Origin: Calditrichota bacterium
Lineage (GTDB): Bacteria > Calditrichota > Calditrichia > RBG-13-44-9 > J042
Reading direction: 5' to 3'
Length of the DNA stretch: 64,000 bases
NCBI GenBank assembly: GCA_013150955.1
Contig: JAADJD010000028.1
Span: forward strand, 53,305-117,304
The translations under genes were made by a program, and so were the position numbers. The notes beneath the pieces were generated by a model. It saw only the letters and a program-made list of their open reading frames with translations. It was not told the origin of the DNA and made no database searches. Shown here in pieces: positions 8,553-16,718 of the stretch; positions within the stretch are counted from its first letter, which is position 1, and each line of letters opens with the position of its first letter.

Positions 8553-10310
8553 ATGGGTCGAAGAGCGGAAAAGGTTTCCTGGAAGTGGATACTGCCCATC
8601 GTTTTGTTCCTTTCCCTGATGGGCGCTGAGGGACAGTCGTCCGAGAAAAGCCCTCCCCTTCCCCTGTCCGGTGGGGAGGATTATTTTTATTCTTTCATAA
8701 CCCGGGAAGAGTATCGTTTTTACCTTAGCGATGTGTTCCCTCTCTCCCTGTCCCAGAAGGGGCGGTTTTATGTGAGCAGTTTTCGGGGCATGCCACCGGG
8801 ATTTTTGCGTGCGGTGTACAATGGATTGCCACTGGTGCGGCCGACGCTGGGATTCTGGAACGAACAGACCACTCCCCATCATCGAATTCGCCGGGATTCC
8901 CTGGTGACGGGGCTGGCGACCGCTGTTTATCAGAATCCGGGACCGTTGAGCCTGAAGCCAACATCCATCATTACCTATTATCAGGACTACATTACCCGAC
9001 TGTCGTATATCGATATCGACTTTACCGAATATTTCCGCCCCGGTCAGTATTTCCAGCTTGCGGGGAACAATTTCTTGCGGGACGGCACCGAGCCTGGAGA
9101 ATATTCCAAAATTCAGGTGAACACTTACCAGGGACGACTGGTTTTACATTTGCCCTGGAAGTGGCGGGCGGACATCAACTTCTGGCAACTCCGGCACCGG
9201 TTTAACATGCCGCCGGAACAGGTCTTTCAGTTCCGGGAAGATTGGTTTAAATCCATTTCGAACCTCTTGTGGATTGACTTCTCGCGATCCGTTTTCGCTG
9301 GCGATTCGCTGCGCTGGACTCCGCGTCTGCGCTGGTTTGATGACCAGTACGCGCAATCCGGGCGAGATCAGCGCAAGTTTCAGCTGAATGCCTTTGGTCA
9401 TTCGCTGGATTACGAATTTCCCCTGGCGGCAGGAACGGTTGGGGTGCAGCTGGAGGGCGACATCTTTCAATCCAGTGGTAAGAATTACTGGCGGCGCCAT
9501 CGGGAGTGGCAGCAATCGGGCTGGCTACGGATTCAGCAGGGGCATACCCGGGCGGAGGTTGCCGTGGCAGTGGGGCTGTTCTGGCATAGCGAATACGATC
9601 CCCGGCAGCAGTATGCGGTGAATCTGACACTGCGAAAACCCGCCTTTTTACGGCTGCAGCTCAGCGCTTTTGAACGTCCCCGTCCGGTGCCCATTCTCTG
9701 GCGCACCTTCCAGGGAGATTCATTCCCCAGCGTTCCCGCAGATCGTCCGATTGTGGAGTCCGGTCAGCAGGTAGCCCTGGGGTTCCAGTCAAAACACATG
9801 CAGGCCAGGGTGGAATGGTTCCGTGTGCAGGCGCGTCATTACCCGGTGCTTCGGCCTGGGGGCCGTTCCTGGGAGCGGGAAACGTTCTGGAATCATGGAG
9901 TGACCCTGCACTGGCAATGGCAATTCCGGAGGTTCTGGGTGCGCCAGCAGGCCACCTTTAACGCCAATTACCGGAAGACCTTCGCCCCCCGGTGGAATGT
10001 GATCTCCGAGCTGGGTGTGCAACGAAGTTTTTTTAACGACGCCCTGAAAATGAAAGGGGTGGTGACCTTTCACTGGCTGGATGAGTTCCGTCAGGTTATT
10101 TTCGATCGGCTGCTGTATCAATATCGCCTGTCCGATGCCGTAGCCGGGCGTTATCCCATTCTGGATGCGCGGCTGTTTGCGCGAATCCAATCGGCCACAC
10201 TGTATTTTGTCTGGGAAAATCTGTTATCGACCGATTATATCCTCATCACCGGCACCGGGGAATTTTACCGGTTGTTCCGATTGGGTGTGCGCTGGACACT
10301 TTTTGATTAA
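8553..10310 (+). CDS. Putative outer-membrane beta-barrel porin/receptor
   Basis: 585 residues with an N-terminal membrane/signal segment (KWILPIVLFLSLMGAEGQ, about 11-28). A short region then precedes many amphipathic strands with Trp/Tyr/Arg-rich girdles, to a C-terminal strand LFRLGVRWTLFD. The motifs VSSFRGMPPGFLRAVYNGLPL and FWNEQTTPHHRI in the first 120 residues resemble a reduced TonB-receptor plug, although no TonB box is visible. It is divergent from the HhH-barrel gene with about 195 bases between them, so the two may share regulation. It is followed by alr after 31 bases. Ligand and partner are unknown. Confidence 0.65.
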   Translation: MGRRAEKVSWKWILPIVLFLSLMGAEGQSSEKSPPLPLSGGEDYFYSFITREEYRFYLSDVFPLSLSQKGRFYVSSFRGMPPGFLRAVYNGLPLVRPTLGFWNEQTTPHHRIRRDSLVTGLATAVYQNPGPLSLKPTSIITYYQDYITRLSYIDIDFTEYFRPGQYFQLAGNNFLRDGTEPGEYSKIQVNTYQGRLVLHLPWKWRADINFWQLRHRFNMPPEQVFQFREDWFKSISNLLWIDFSRSVFAGDSLRWTPRLRWFDDQYAQSGRDQRKFQLNAFGHSLDYEFPLAAGTVGVQLEGDIFQSSGKNYWRRHREWQQSGWLRIQQGHTRAEVAVAVGLFWHSEYDPRQQYAVNLTLRKPAFLRLQLSAFERPRPVPILWRTFQGDSFPSVPADRPIVESGQQVALGFQSKHMQARVEWFRVQARHYPVLRPGGRSWERETFWNHGVTLHWQWQFRRFWVRQQATFNANYRKTFAPRWNVISELGVQRSFFNDALKMKGVVTFHWLDEFRQVIFDRLLYQYRLSDAVAGRYPILDARLFARIQSATLYFVWENLLSTDYILITGTGEFYRLFRLGVRWTLFD

Positions 10311-10341
10311 ATTTGGGGAATTCGAAAAAGGATTGTTGGGG

Positions 10342-11520
10342 ATGGTTGCCTCCAGTGAATCTGGAAACACCCGCGGATGGTTAACCTGGGTGGAGATTTC
10401 GGAGTCGGCTTACGTGCAGAACCTGAAGTTTTTTCGGAAGCGGATTGGCACCGGTGTGGAACTGGCGGTGGTGGTGAAGGCCAATGCCTATGGCCATGGC
10501 TGGCAACAAATCGCTCATCTGGCGGCCAGGCATGGCGCCGATTCGTTCTGCGTCCACTCCCTGGATGAAGCCTTGAAACTGCGTTCGGCCGGCTTCCAGC
10601 AGGATGTCTTGATCATGAGCCATGTGCCGTTTGCTCGCCTGGAAGAAGCCATCCGGGGCAAATTTCGGCTGGTGATTTTTAATCAGGAAGACCTGGTCGC
10701 GGTAGATGCAGCCTCCCGTCGACTGGGTATTCCGGTACGCATTCACCTGAAGCTGGAAACCGGTACCTATCGCCAGGGCATTGATGCAGACCATTTGCCC
10801 GGATTTCTGGACGCCCTGCAGCAAATGTCGTTCGTGCAGCTGGAGGGAGTATATACCCACTTTGCCAACATCGAAGATACCACCAATCACGATTATGCCT
10901 GGTTGCAGTTAACGCGTTTCCAGGAGATGCTTCAAACAATTCGGGAGCGCGGCGTCCATCCGTTGAAGAAACACACCGCCTGTTCGGCCGCCATTTTATT
11001 GTTCCCAGAAACCCATTTCGACATGGTGCGGCTGGGGATCAGCCAGTACGGCCTGTGGCCATCCAGGGAGACATTTGTTTCCTATAAAATCCGGTTCACG
11101 GAGAATGGGGAGGATGTGCTGCAGCCGGTGCTTACCTGGAAAACCCGCGTGGTTCAAATAAAAGACGTTCCCGCAGAGAGCACCATCGGTTACGGCCGAA
11201 CGTACCAGACCACCCGTCCCACCCGCATTGCTGTGTTACCCGTGGGCTATTCCGACGGGTACGATCGGCGATTGTCCAATCAAAGCTACGTGTTGATTCG
11301 TGGAAAGCGGGCCCCGGTTCGAGGCCGGATTTGCATGAACCTGACCATGGTGGATGTGACCGATATTCCCGGTGTGCAATTGGAGGATGAGGTAGTGTTG
11401 ATTGGTCGCCAGGGAAACGAGCAAATCCGGGCGGATGATCTGGCGGGCATGATCGGCACCATTCATTACGAGGTGGTTACCCGCATTAACTGGGACATTC
11501 CCCGCATCGTTGTGCCCTGA
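10342..11520 (+). CDS. alr: Alanine racemase
   Basis: 392-residue PLP enzyme that interconverts L- and D-alanine, supplying D-Ala for peptidoglycan. The PLP lysine is in VVVKANAYGHG (K46). RLGISQYGLWPS binds phosphate, GYGRTYQT holds the catalytic Tyr, and RICMNLTMVDVTDIP is the conserved C-terminal domain motif. An in-frame opening further upstream overlaps the barrel gene and is rejected; AAAAGGA about nine bases before ATG 10342 supports the chosen start. Length and motif order are normal for the family. It is downstream of a barrel gene, with no other wall genes adjacent. Confidence 0.96.
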   Translation: MVASSESGNTRGWLTWVEISESAYVQNLKFFRKRIGTGVELAVVVKANAYGHGWQQIAHLAARHGADSFCVHSLDEALKLRSAGFQQDVLIMSHVPFARLEEAIRGKFRLVIFNQEDLVAVDAASRRLGIPVRIHLKLETGTYRQGIDADHLPGFLDALQQMSFVQLEGVYTHFANIEDTTNHDYAWLQLTRFQEMLQTIRERGVHPLKKHTACSAAILLFPETHFDMVRLGISQYGLWPSRETFVSYKIRFTENGEDVLQPVLTWKTRVVQIKDVPAESTIGYGRTYQTTRPTRIAVLPVGYSDGYDRRLSNQSYVLIRGKRAPVRGRICMNLTMVDVTDIPGVQLEDEVVLIGRQGNEQIRADDLAGMIGTIHYEVVTRINWDIPRIVVP

Positions 11521-11704
11521 TGGCCCACGGTCTGGTACACCTTCCCCAGGTGGGGTAGTTCAGCCCTGCGGCGGAATTTTCTTCCGCAAAAAACCACATC
11601 ATTGTGTAGTTGATCCGTTTTGCATAATCCTCAAATTTCTAAAAAACGGGTGAAGTGGCTTCGTTGCCCTGCTGTGGGATTACACGTTAAGGAGAGGAGA
11701 GGCG

Positions 11705-12232
11705 ATGCCCATCGCATGGCCAGTGTACTGGGGGCCGCTGGTTTATTTGTTCAGCTGGGGTATTTTGCGGGCCATTGCGCGCTATCTGTATTTTTCGTTG
11801 ACGCCGGGGATACCGGAAATCGGCTCTGCCCCGGTGGCCGTCATTCCCTGGCTGTTCTGGAAGTACAACCGTGCCGGAATCAGCCTGCTCACCGATTCGG
11901 CGCTGTTTTTGGTGTGGCTGGTGGCCTGTCTGGTTTACGTTTTACCCGCGCTGCTGGCGGCGGGGTTGAGCGGCAACCGTGCGGATAATCGCCAATTGCT
12001 GTGGGCAATGGGGGTGGTGGGGATCGTCAGCGAATGGCTGGTTGTTCGTTATCGGTTTGCTCTGGTGGATTCCGGGATTATTGCTCCCCACAGCCTTTCC
12101 GTTTTTCTGGAGCCGGCGCTCTGGTGGGTGGGATTGACCCTTCTTGGGTGGGCCGGCGGCCGCTGGATTGCTGCCAAATGGCCAGGAAAAAAATCAGCCT
12201 TTGCCAGAAAATACACATCCAGTTCGATTTAA
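11705..12232 (+). CDS. Small integral membrane protein of unknown function
   Basis: 175 residues with four or five predicted membrane helices (about 8-27, 40-52, 62-90, 98-118 and 135-155) and a basic C-terminal tail. GGAGAGG just before ATG 11705 supports the start. It lies 18 bases ahead of the large LVIVD-repeat gene and is probably co-transcribed with it. I do not recognise a family. The tight spacing suggests a role linked to that secreted protein, but nothing in the sequence shows what. Confidence 0.6.
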   Translation: MPIAWPVYWGPLVYLFSWGILRAIARYLYFSLTPGIPEIGSAPVAVIPWLFWKYNRAGISLLTDSALFLVWLVACLVYVLPALLAAGLSGNRADNRQLLWAMGVVGIVSEWLVVRYRFALVDSGIIAPHSLSVFLEPALWWVGLTLLGWAGGRWIAAKWPGKKSAFARKYTSSSI

Positions 12233-12249
12233 AATCGATGGAGGATCGA

Positions 12250-14469
12250 ATGCGCTCGATTTTATTTGCACTATGGATGGTTTGCCTTTGCGGAGGCTGG
12301 GGAGTGGGGAGCGAGAACAAGGGCGTTCCCGCAGGCCTGGGAATGCCCCTTGTGGAGAGGCACGGAGCGTTGTGGAAACCATCGGTCGCCAGCCAGGATT
12401 CCAACATGGTGTTGTTGGGCCAGTGGCCCAAAGGCCCCCTGCACGAGGTGTTTGTTCAGGGCAACCTGGCTTATGTGCTCTCCGGATGCCAGCTGGTGGT
12501 GGTGGATGTGAGTGATCCCACCAATCCCAACCCGTTGGGACAGGTTTCATTCCGGTATCTACCCCTGCAAATTTATGTGGATGGTGGGTACGCCTACGTG
12601 GGCACCCGGAACGGATGGCTATATGTGGTCAACGTCCATCAGCCGGAAGCCCCTCGCATCGTATATTCGCTGGATACGGAGGCCTATCGCATTTATGACA
12701 TTGTGGTGGCGCAGCCGTACGCGTACCTGTGCCTGAAATTCGATGGATTATTGGTACTGGATGTTTCCAATCCCATTAACCCGGAGGTGGTTCAGCATTA
12801 TGTGGACGACTGGCGCCCCATGGAGGTGGTTATCCGGGATACCCTGGCCTTTGTGGCCGATGATAACTGGGATTTTACAGTATTGAATGTCCGTGATCCC
12901 GCCGCCATTCAGCTGGTGTATCAAACCAGTCTGGATGACGATGGATTTGCCATTGCCTACGCCAACAACCGCATTTTTTTTAAAAACGATGATAATGAAC
13001 TTTATGTATTCGATGTCACCGATCCGGTTAATCCGGTTTATTTATCCTACACCTGGGTAAGAGATGCGCGGGATATTGCGGTCATCGATACGTTGTTGTT
13101 CCTGAGTGAAGAGGAAGAACAGCTGAACATTTATTCTGTAAATGCCAGTGGAGAACTCACGCTTCAGTCCAGCCTGTCGATTGGCGATCCGTATCATGTC
13201 TTTCTGGCGAATGATCGGGTGTACGTTTCGGCGCATCGATATGGCCTGCAGGTCTGGGATTATTCCATGCCCGCCAGTCCCGTTCGCGTTGGGGAATGGG
13301 CTGTTGGCGGGTTTACCCGGGATGTATATGTTCAGAACGGGTGGGTTTACCTGGCCAGTGGAAATAAGGGATTTCGAATGGTGGATATGACCGATTTATC
13401 CAATCCTGTGATGATGGGAGAAGTGCCCACGGATGGTTTTGCGGAGGACATTCAGGTGCGATCCTCTTTCGCGTACGTTCTGGACAGGGACAGCGGCCTA
13501 TACATTTTTAATGTGGAGGATCCTTTGCAGCCGGCGCCCGTTGCCCGCGTATCTCCAGAAGCCCCATTTGGAACGTACGGGGGCATCGACGTGAAGGACA
13601 CCCTGGCCTACATGGGTTGTGGAGACAACATGATCATCCTGAATGTGAAAGATCCGACCCGGCCGGTGGAAGTGGCCACTTATGTGGCCGGGACATTTGG
13701 CCCGATTAGAGAAGTGGTAGTTCAGGATACGCTGGCCTTTCTTGTATACGGGTATTACGGGTTGCGGATCGTGAGTGTGAAAGACCCCTCCAATCCGCAG
13801 TTGTTGTGCATTACCATGTATGATGTAAGCGATGTGGCCGTTCGCGACACCTTACTTTTTGTGGCCGATGGCTGGGATGGGGTGACCATCTGGAGCATTC
13901 GCGATCCCCGATATCCCATTAAGCTGGGATCGTACGCAACCGGGGCTTATGCTTCCGATGTTTATCTGTCCGGCAATATTCTTTATGCATTGGATTGGTA
14001 TTCTGGTTTGAGCGCGCTGGAGGTGTCCGATCCGGAAAATCCCCGGTTGCTGGGTCGATACGATGTTGGAGGCAACGCCATTGAGCTGGACATCTGGCGG
14101 GATACGGTGTATGTGGCCTGCCCCGAGATGGGAGTACAGGTTCTGAAGATTGGCCAGGCGGTTACCATTCCGCCACGGGATGAGGTCAGCCGGGGGTTCC
14201 GATTGTACCCGAATTATCCCAATCCCTTTAATCCTCAAACCCGCATTGTCTATGCACTGGATCGGGTGTCTCGGGTGGAGGTGGCGATTTTCGATGCGCG
14301 TGGAAGGCGGATTCGCACGCTTGTGCGGGGAAGTCAGGCGCCGGGGCGGTACACGGTAACCTGGGACGGTCGGGATGAACAGGGGCGGCCGATGGCATCC
14401 GGAGTGTATTTCTACCGCCTGAAGACCCCCGATTGGCAATCGACCCGGAAAATGATTTTGCTCCGTTAA
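12250..14469 (+). CDS. Secreted LVIVD-repeat protein with FlgD-like sorting domain
   Basis: 739 residues. A signal peptide (MRSILFALWMVCLCGG) is followed by about 15 tandem units of 40-45 residues. Each has a strand such as LVVVDVSDPTNPNPLG, LLVLDVSNPINPEVV, LYVFDVTDPVNPVYL or MIILNVKDPTRPVEV, the LVIVD repeat pattern that builds a beta-propeller. The last 90 residues (about 650-739) form a FlgD/Ig-like fold opening FRLYPNYPNPFNPQT and ending GVYFYRLKTP, the kind of C-terminal domain linked to type IX-like secretion in this group of phyla. GGAGG five bases upstream fixes ATG 12250. It is probably exported to the surface; binding partners are unknown. Confidence 0.85.
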   Translation: MRSILFALWMVCLCGGWGVGSENKGVPAGLGMPLVERHGALWKPSVASQDSNMVLLGQWPKGPLHEVFVQGNLAYVLSGCQLVVVDVSDPTNPNPLGQVSFRYLPLQIYVDGGYAYVGTRNGWLYVVNVHQPEAPRIVYSLDTEAYRIYDIVVAQPYAYLCLKFDGLLVLDVSNPINPEVVQHYVDDWRPMEVVIRDTLAFVADDNWDFTVLNVRDPAAIQLVYQTSLDDDGFAIAYANNRIFFKNDDNELYVFDVTDPVNPVYLSYTWVRDARDIAVIDTLLFLSEEEEQLNIYSVNASGELTLQSSLSIGDPYHVFLANDRVYVSAHRYGLQVWDYSMPASPVRVGEWAVGGFTRDVYVQNGWVYLASGNKGFRMVDMTDLSNPVMMGEVPTDGFAEDIQVRSSFAYVLDRDSGLYIFNVEDPLQPAPVARVSPEAPFGTYGGIDVKDTLAYMGCGDNMIILNVKDPTRPVEVATYVAGTFGPIREVVVQDTLAFLVYGYYGLRIVSVKDPSNPQLLCITMYDVSDVAVRDTLLFVADGWDGVTIWSIRDPRYPIKLGSYATGAYASDVYLSGNILYALDWYSGLSALEVSDPENPRLLGRYDVGGNAIELDIWRDTVYVACPEMGVQVLKIGQAVTIPPRDEVSRGFRLYPNYPNPFNPQTRIVYALDRVSRVEVAIFDARGRRIRTLVRGSQAPGRYTVTWDGRDEQGRPMASGVYFYRLKTPDWQSTRKMILLR

Positions 14470-14490
14470 TGCAAATGATTTGGAGACCTC

Positions 14491-14928
14491 ATGAATCGCC
14501 TGGGTAAAACTGTACTGGAGTATCTGGAAAAATTATTGAATTTACAGGAGCTGTCTGTTCAGAGCGTGGGGTTTGCGCTCCACTGCAACCACTTTTTGCC
14601 TCTGGACGATAGCGGTACCCTGTATACCCAGGTCTGGCGCAGTTTCGGGGATGGCCAGCAAATCGCCGTAGTGGAAGTTCGGGAGGTGGTGACACCCGAT
14701 AACCAGAAAGGCGCGCTGGTCATTCTGGGACTGGAGCCGGAGGTCATTTTGCGGGGCAAAGAAGTTTTACTCCGCTTTGGCGAGCCGGATGAAGTGATTT
14801 TATCCTACCCCGATGGCCCCATCAACGGGCGGATGTATACTTACAAACGTCATGCCCATACGCTGACGTTTGGAGTGGATGGCACCACCGACAAGGTCAC
14901 CCACGTGATCATCGATTATCGGCGATAA
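14491..14928 (+). CDS. Conserved-looking hypothetical protein (145 residues)
   Basis: 145-residue soluble protein, mainly beta-strand by sequence pattern, with a short N-terminal helix (LGKTVLEYLEKLLN). Segments such as LLRFGEPDEVILSYPDGP and MYTYKRHAHTLTFGVDG look like a compact sheet domain. It has no signal peptide or catalytic motif that I can name. TGGAGA lies eight bases before ATG 14491. It begins 21 bases after the LVIVD gene and ends just before a terminator, so it is probably the last gene of that transcript. Function unknown. Confidence 0.65.
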   Translation: MNRLGKTVLEYLEKLLNLQELSVQSVGFALHCNHFLPLDDSGTLYTQVWRSFGDGQQIAVVEVREVVTPDNQKGALVILGLEPEVILRGKEVLLRFGEPDEVILSYPDGPINGRMYTYKRHAHTLTFGVDGTTDKVTHVIIDYRR

Positions 14929-14960
14929 CCGTTGAATTTCCCGGGGGAGTTAACGCCTGA

Positions 14961-14999
14961 TGGAAGTGCCGGGCTCTCGAGCCCGCGCTTCCATTTTTT
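14961..14999 (+). terminator. Intrinsic terminator
   Basis: Stem of about 15 bp between TGGAAGTGCCGGGCTC and GAGCCCGCGCTTCCA (14961-14993, one bulge and one mismatch), followed by six T. It closes the transcript ending at 14928. Confidence 0.85.
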
Positions 15000-15148
15000 G
15001 GGGAGGTACAGATAATCCACCGGGCCTGAGAATCGCGTGTATTTGTAGGGAATGAGGACATTCCCGGATAACGATTCGACCGCGAATAGCCGACCATGTT
15101 TCCGGCAAATCCTTTCCAGACATCGCGCGGGCGGAATTTACTCTTCGA

Positions 15149-15365
15149 GATGCTTTCGCCTACGAATCACACGAATTAACTCAAATTATGCTTTAACCCA
15201 AATAATGCGTTAAACCGCGAATCACGCGAATGAAACAAAAAAATGTCGACAAAAACGCGAATAAACCCCGGAACACATTTTCATCCAGACACAATCCAAT
15301 GCATTTTATTGGTTTTATTTGTGTTAATTCGTGTAATTCGTAGGCTATCGCATAATCTGGGTTTA
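15149..15365. repeat. Palindromic intergenic repeat, copy R3 plus half copy
   Basis: A half arm (CCTACGAATCACACGAATTA) is followed by a full element from TTTAACCCAAATAATGCG to ATAATCTGGGTTTA. It contains the standard centre with ACATTTTCATCCAGACACAA and GCATTTTATTGGTTTTATT. It fills most of the 517-base gap between convergent transcripts. Confidence 0.85.
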
Positions 15366-15445
15366 AAATGAGTTTAATATAGATTTTGGGCTGAGCGGGA
15401 ATCCTCGCCCCCTTGTGTCGCGCGGAGCATTTTCTGAATGCAGGG

Positions 15446-15853
15446 TTAGTCAGCGGAAGGCTGATCCGATGGGCTGCCACAGGCCGGAAACACGTGCTCC
15501 AGATCTTCCAGATGCTTCTGTACCACCTTCTTGAATCGGAACTGGTGATCGAAAACATCCAGTGCTTTGTGAGGGGTGATATCGCTGGTTAAATGGAGGT
15601 CAATGCGTTCTCGCAGGTTATTTAAGTGCTGCTGGATGAGCTCATTTTGTTTGCGGATCAGGAAAATGCCGGGATCGGCGAGTGGATTGGTCAGCGTGCT
15701 GGCAAATGCCCTAACCTGCTGTAAAAACTGTTCCTGCAAATCGCGGATGCGCTGAAAAATGGCTTCATCCGGTTGCTGCAGCAGAATTTCCTGTAACCTC
15801 TCCAGTTCAACGAGAAAATTTCGGGTTGCGGCGATGAAGGCGGGAGCGGTCAT
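15446..15853 (-). CDS. Helical hypothetical protein coupled to hemerythrin-like gene
   Basis: 135-residue, predicted all-helical protein with heptad-like stretches (LVELERLQEILLQQ and LIQQHLNNLRERIDLHL) and scattered histidines. Its ATG overlaps the TGA of the preceding gene (ATGA at 15850-15853), indicating translational coupling. No transmembrane helix or known motif is visible. It may fold as a four-helix bundle and work with the hemerythrin-like protein, but this is inferred only from context. Confidence 0.6.
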   Translation of the reverse strand: MTAPAFIAATRNFLVELERLQEILLQQPDEAIFQRIRDLQEQFLQQVRAFASTLTNPLADPGIFLIRKQNELIQQHLNNLRERIDLHLTSDITPHKALDVFDHQFRFKKVVQKHLEDLEHVFPACGSPSDQPSAD

Positions 15854-16380
15854 GGCTGCTCCTGAACTTTTCGAACTACCTCGCGGTGTCGCGCTTCCAT
15901 TTCGGGAAGAACCGCCTCTTTTTCCATTCGCGGAACATATTCATCCAGATATTTGAACAGAAAATACCGGTCGCGGGCATGGTGATGGTCAAACATGTCT
16001 TTTATAGTACAGTGTTCTTCAAACAATGGCACCCGGTGCAGCGGTGTCCCTTCGGGATCCAGCAGCAACTTACCCATATGGCGGATGAGCTCCGACAATC
16101 GCTTCATGATAAAGTGGTGCTCCCGCACAAAAAACAAGACCGCCCCACCTTCCGGGATTTGCCGGACATATTTTTCGTAAAGGGGCAGCAACAGGCGATC
16201 GGTGTCCTGTTCATGTTGCCGGTAAAGCTCGAATACCAGTTCCAGGTGCCTCATGGCCTGTTCCAGCCGATTGTGCATGATGGCAATCTGATGGGCAACG
16301 AAATGTTCTTCGAAAAAGCGGTTTAGTCTGTCCATGTCGGAGAAGGCGGCATACGTGATGTCAAAAGTCACCGGCGTCAT
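15850..16380 (-). CDS. Hemerythrin-like (HHE) helical protein
   Basis: About 176 residues (184 if ATG 16404 is used). All-helical, with His and acidic residues spaced as in HHE cation-binding proteins: FFEEHFVAHQIAIMHNR, EQDTDRLLLPLYEKY, REHHFIMKRLSELIRH, LFEEHCTIKDMFDHHHARD. Such proteins typically hold a di-iron or single metal site that binds oxygen or senses redox or metal state. The family match is by pattern rather than by full motif, so the metal site is unproven. ATG 16380 follows an 11-codon mini-ORF by one base. It is translationally coupled to the downstream helical gene. Confidence 0.55.
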   Translation of the reverse strand: MTPVTFDITYAAFSDMDRLNRFFEEHFVAHQIAIMHNRLEQAMRHLELVFELYRQHEQDTDRLLLPLYEKYVRQIPEGGAVLFFVREHHFIMKRLSELIRHMGKLLLDPEGTPLHRVPLFEEHCTIKDMFDHHHARDRYFLFKYLDEYVPRMEKEAVLPEMEARHREVVRKVQEQP

Positions 16381-16381
16381 G

Positions 16382-16417
16382 TCAGCTGCCACACTTGATG
16401 GCATCGTGAGTATTCAT
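16382..16417 (-). CDS. Possible 11-codon leader ORF
   Basis: ATG 16417, preceded by AAGGATCCTC, reads MNTHDAIKCGS and stops one base before ATG 16380 of the hemerythrin-like gene. It could serve as a leader that brings ribosomes to that start. It is very short and could be chance. Confidence 0.25.
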   Translation of the reverse strand: MNTHDAIKCGS

Positions 16418-16718
16418 GAGGATCCTTCCAGGTGTTGTTAAACGCAGGCAATTTAATACGGGTTTACAGGCGTGCCCACGTCATTTTTATTTTGTTCCGG
16501 AGAAGCAACTGCAGTCGGAACAATTGTTGAAAATATAAACAGGATTTCCGCGAGAAGGAAAGGGTTTTTGCGGGACGGGGAAAGTTTCTGCCTTCGAGGC
16601 TGAGTGGACAGGTGCGGGTTGGGGAGGGGTGGAAGGCGAACCGGCCTTTCGGAAGGTGGGCAGCAGGATTTTTGAAGACCGCTTTACTTTTAGAGGCGGC
16701 TTTTTTATTTTCCGTTCC
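16418..16718. other. Intergenic region without recognised features
   Basis: About 300 bases between the divergent hemerythrin-like and antiporter genes. I see no repeat copy, RNA or clear promoter. An imperfect GC-rich inverted repeat followed by a T run (about 16679-16710) lies just ahead of the antiporter start, but its stem has mismatches. Confidence 0.4.

Noticed and set aside
11566-11610. Inverted repeat GCGGAA/TTCCGC after alr
   Set aside because: It is followed by A rather than T on the plus strand, so it is not a convincing terminator, and the stem is short.
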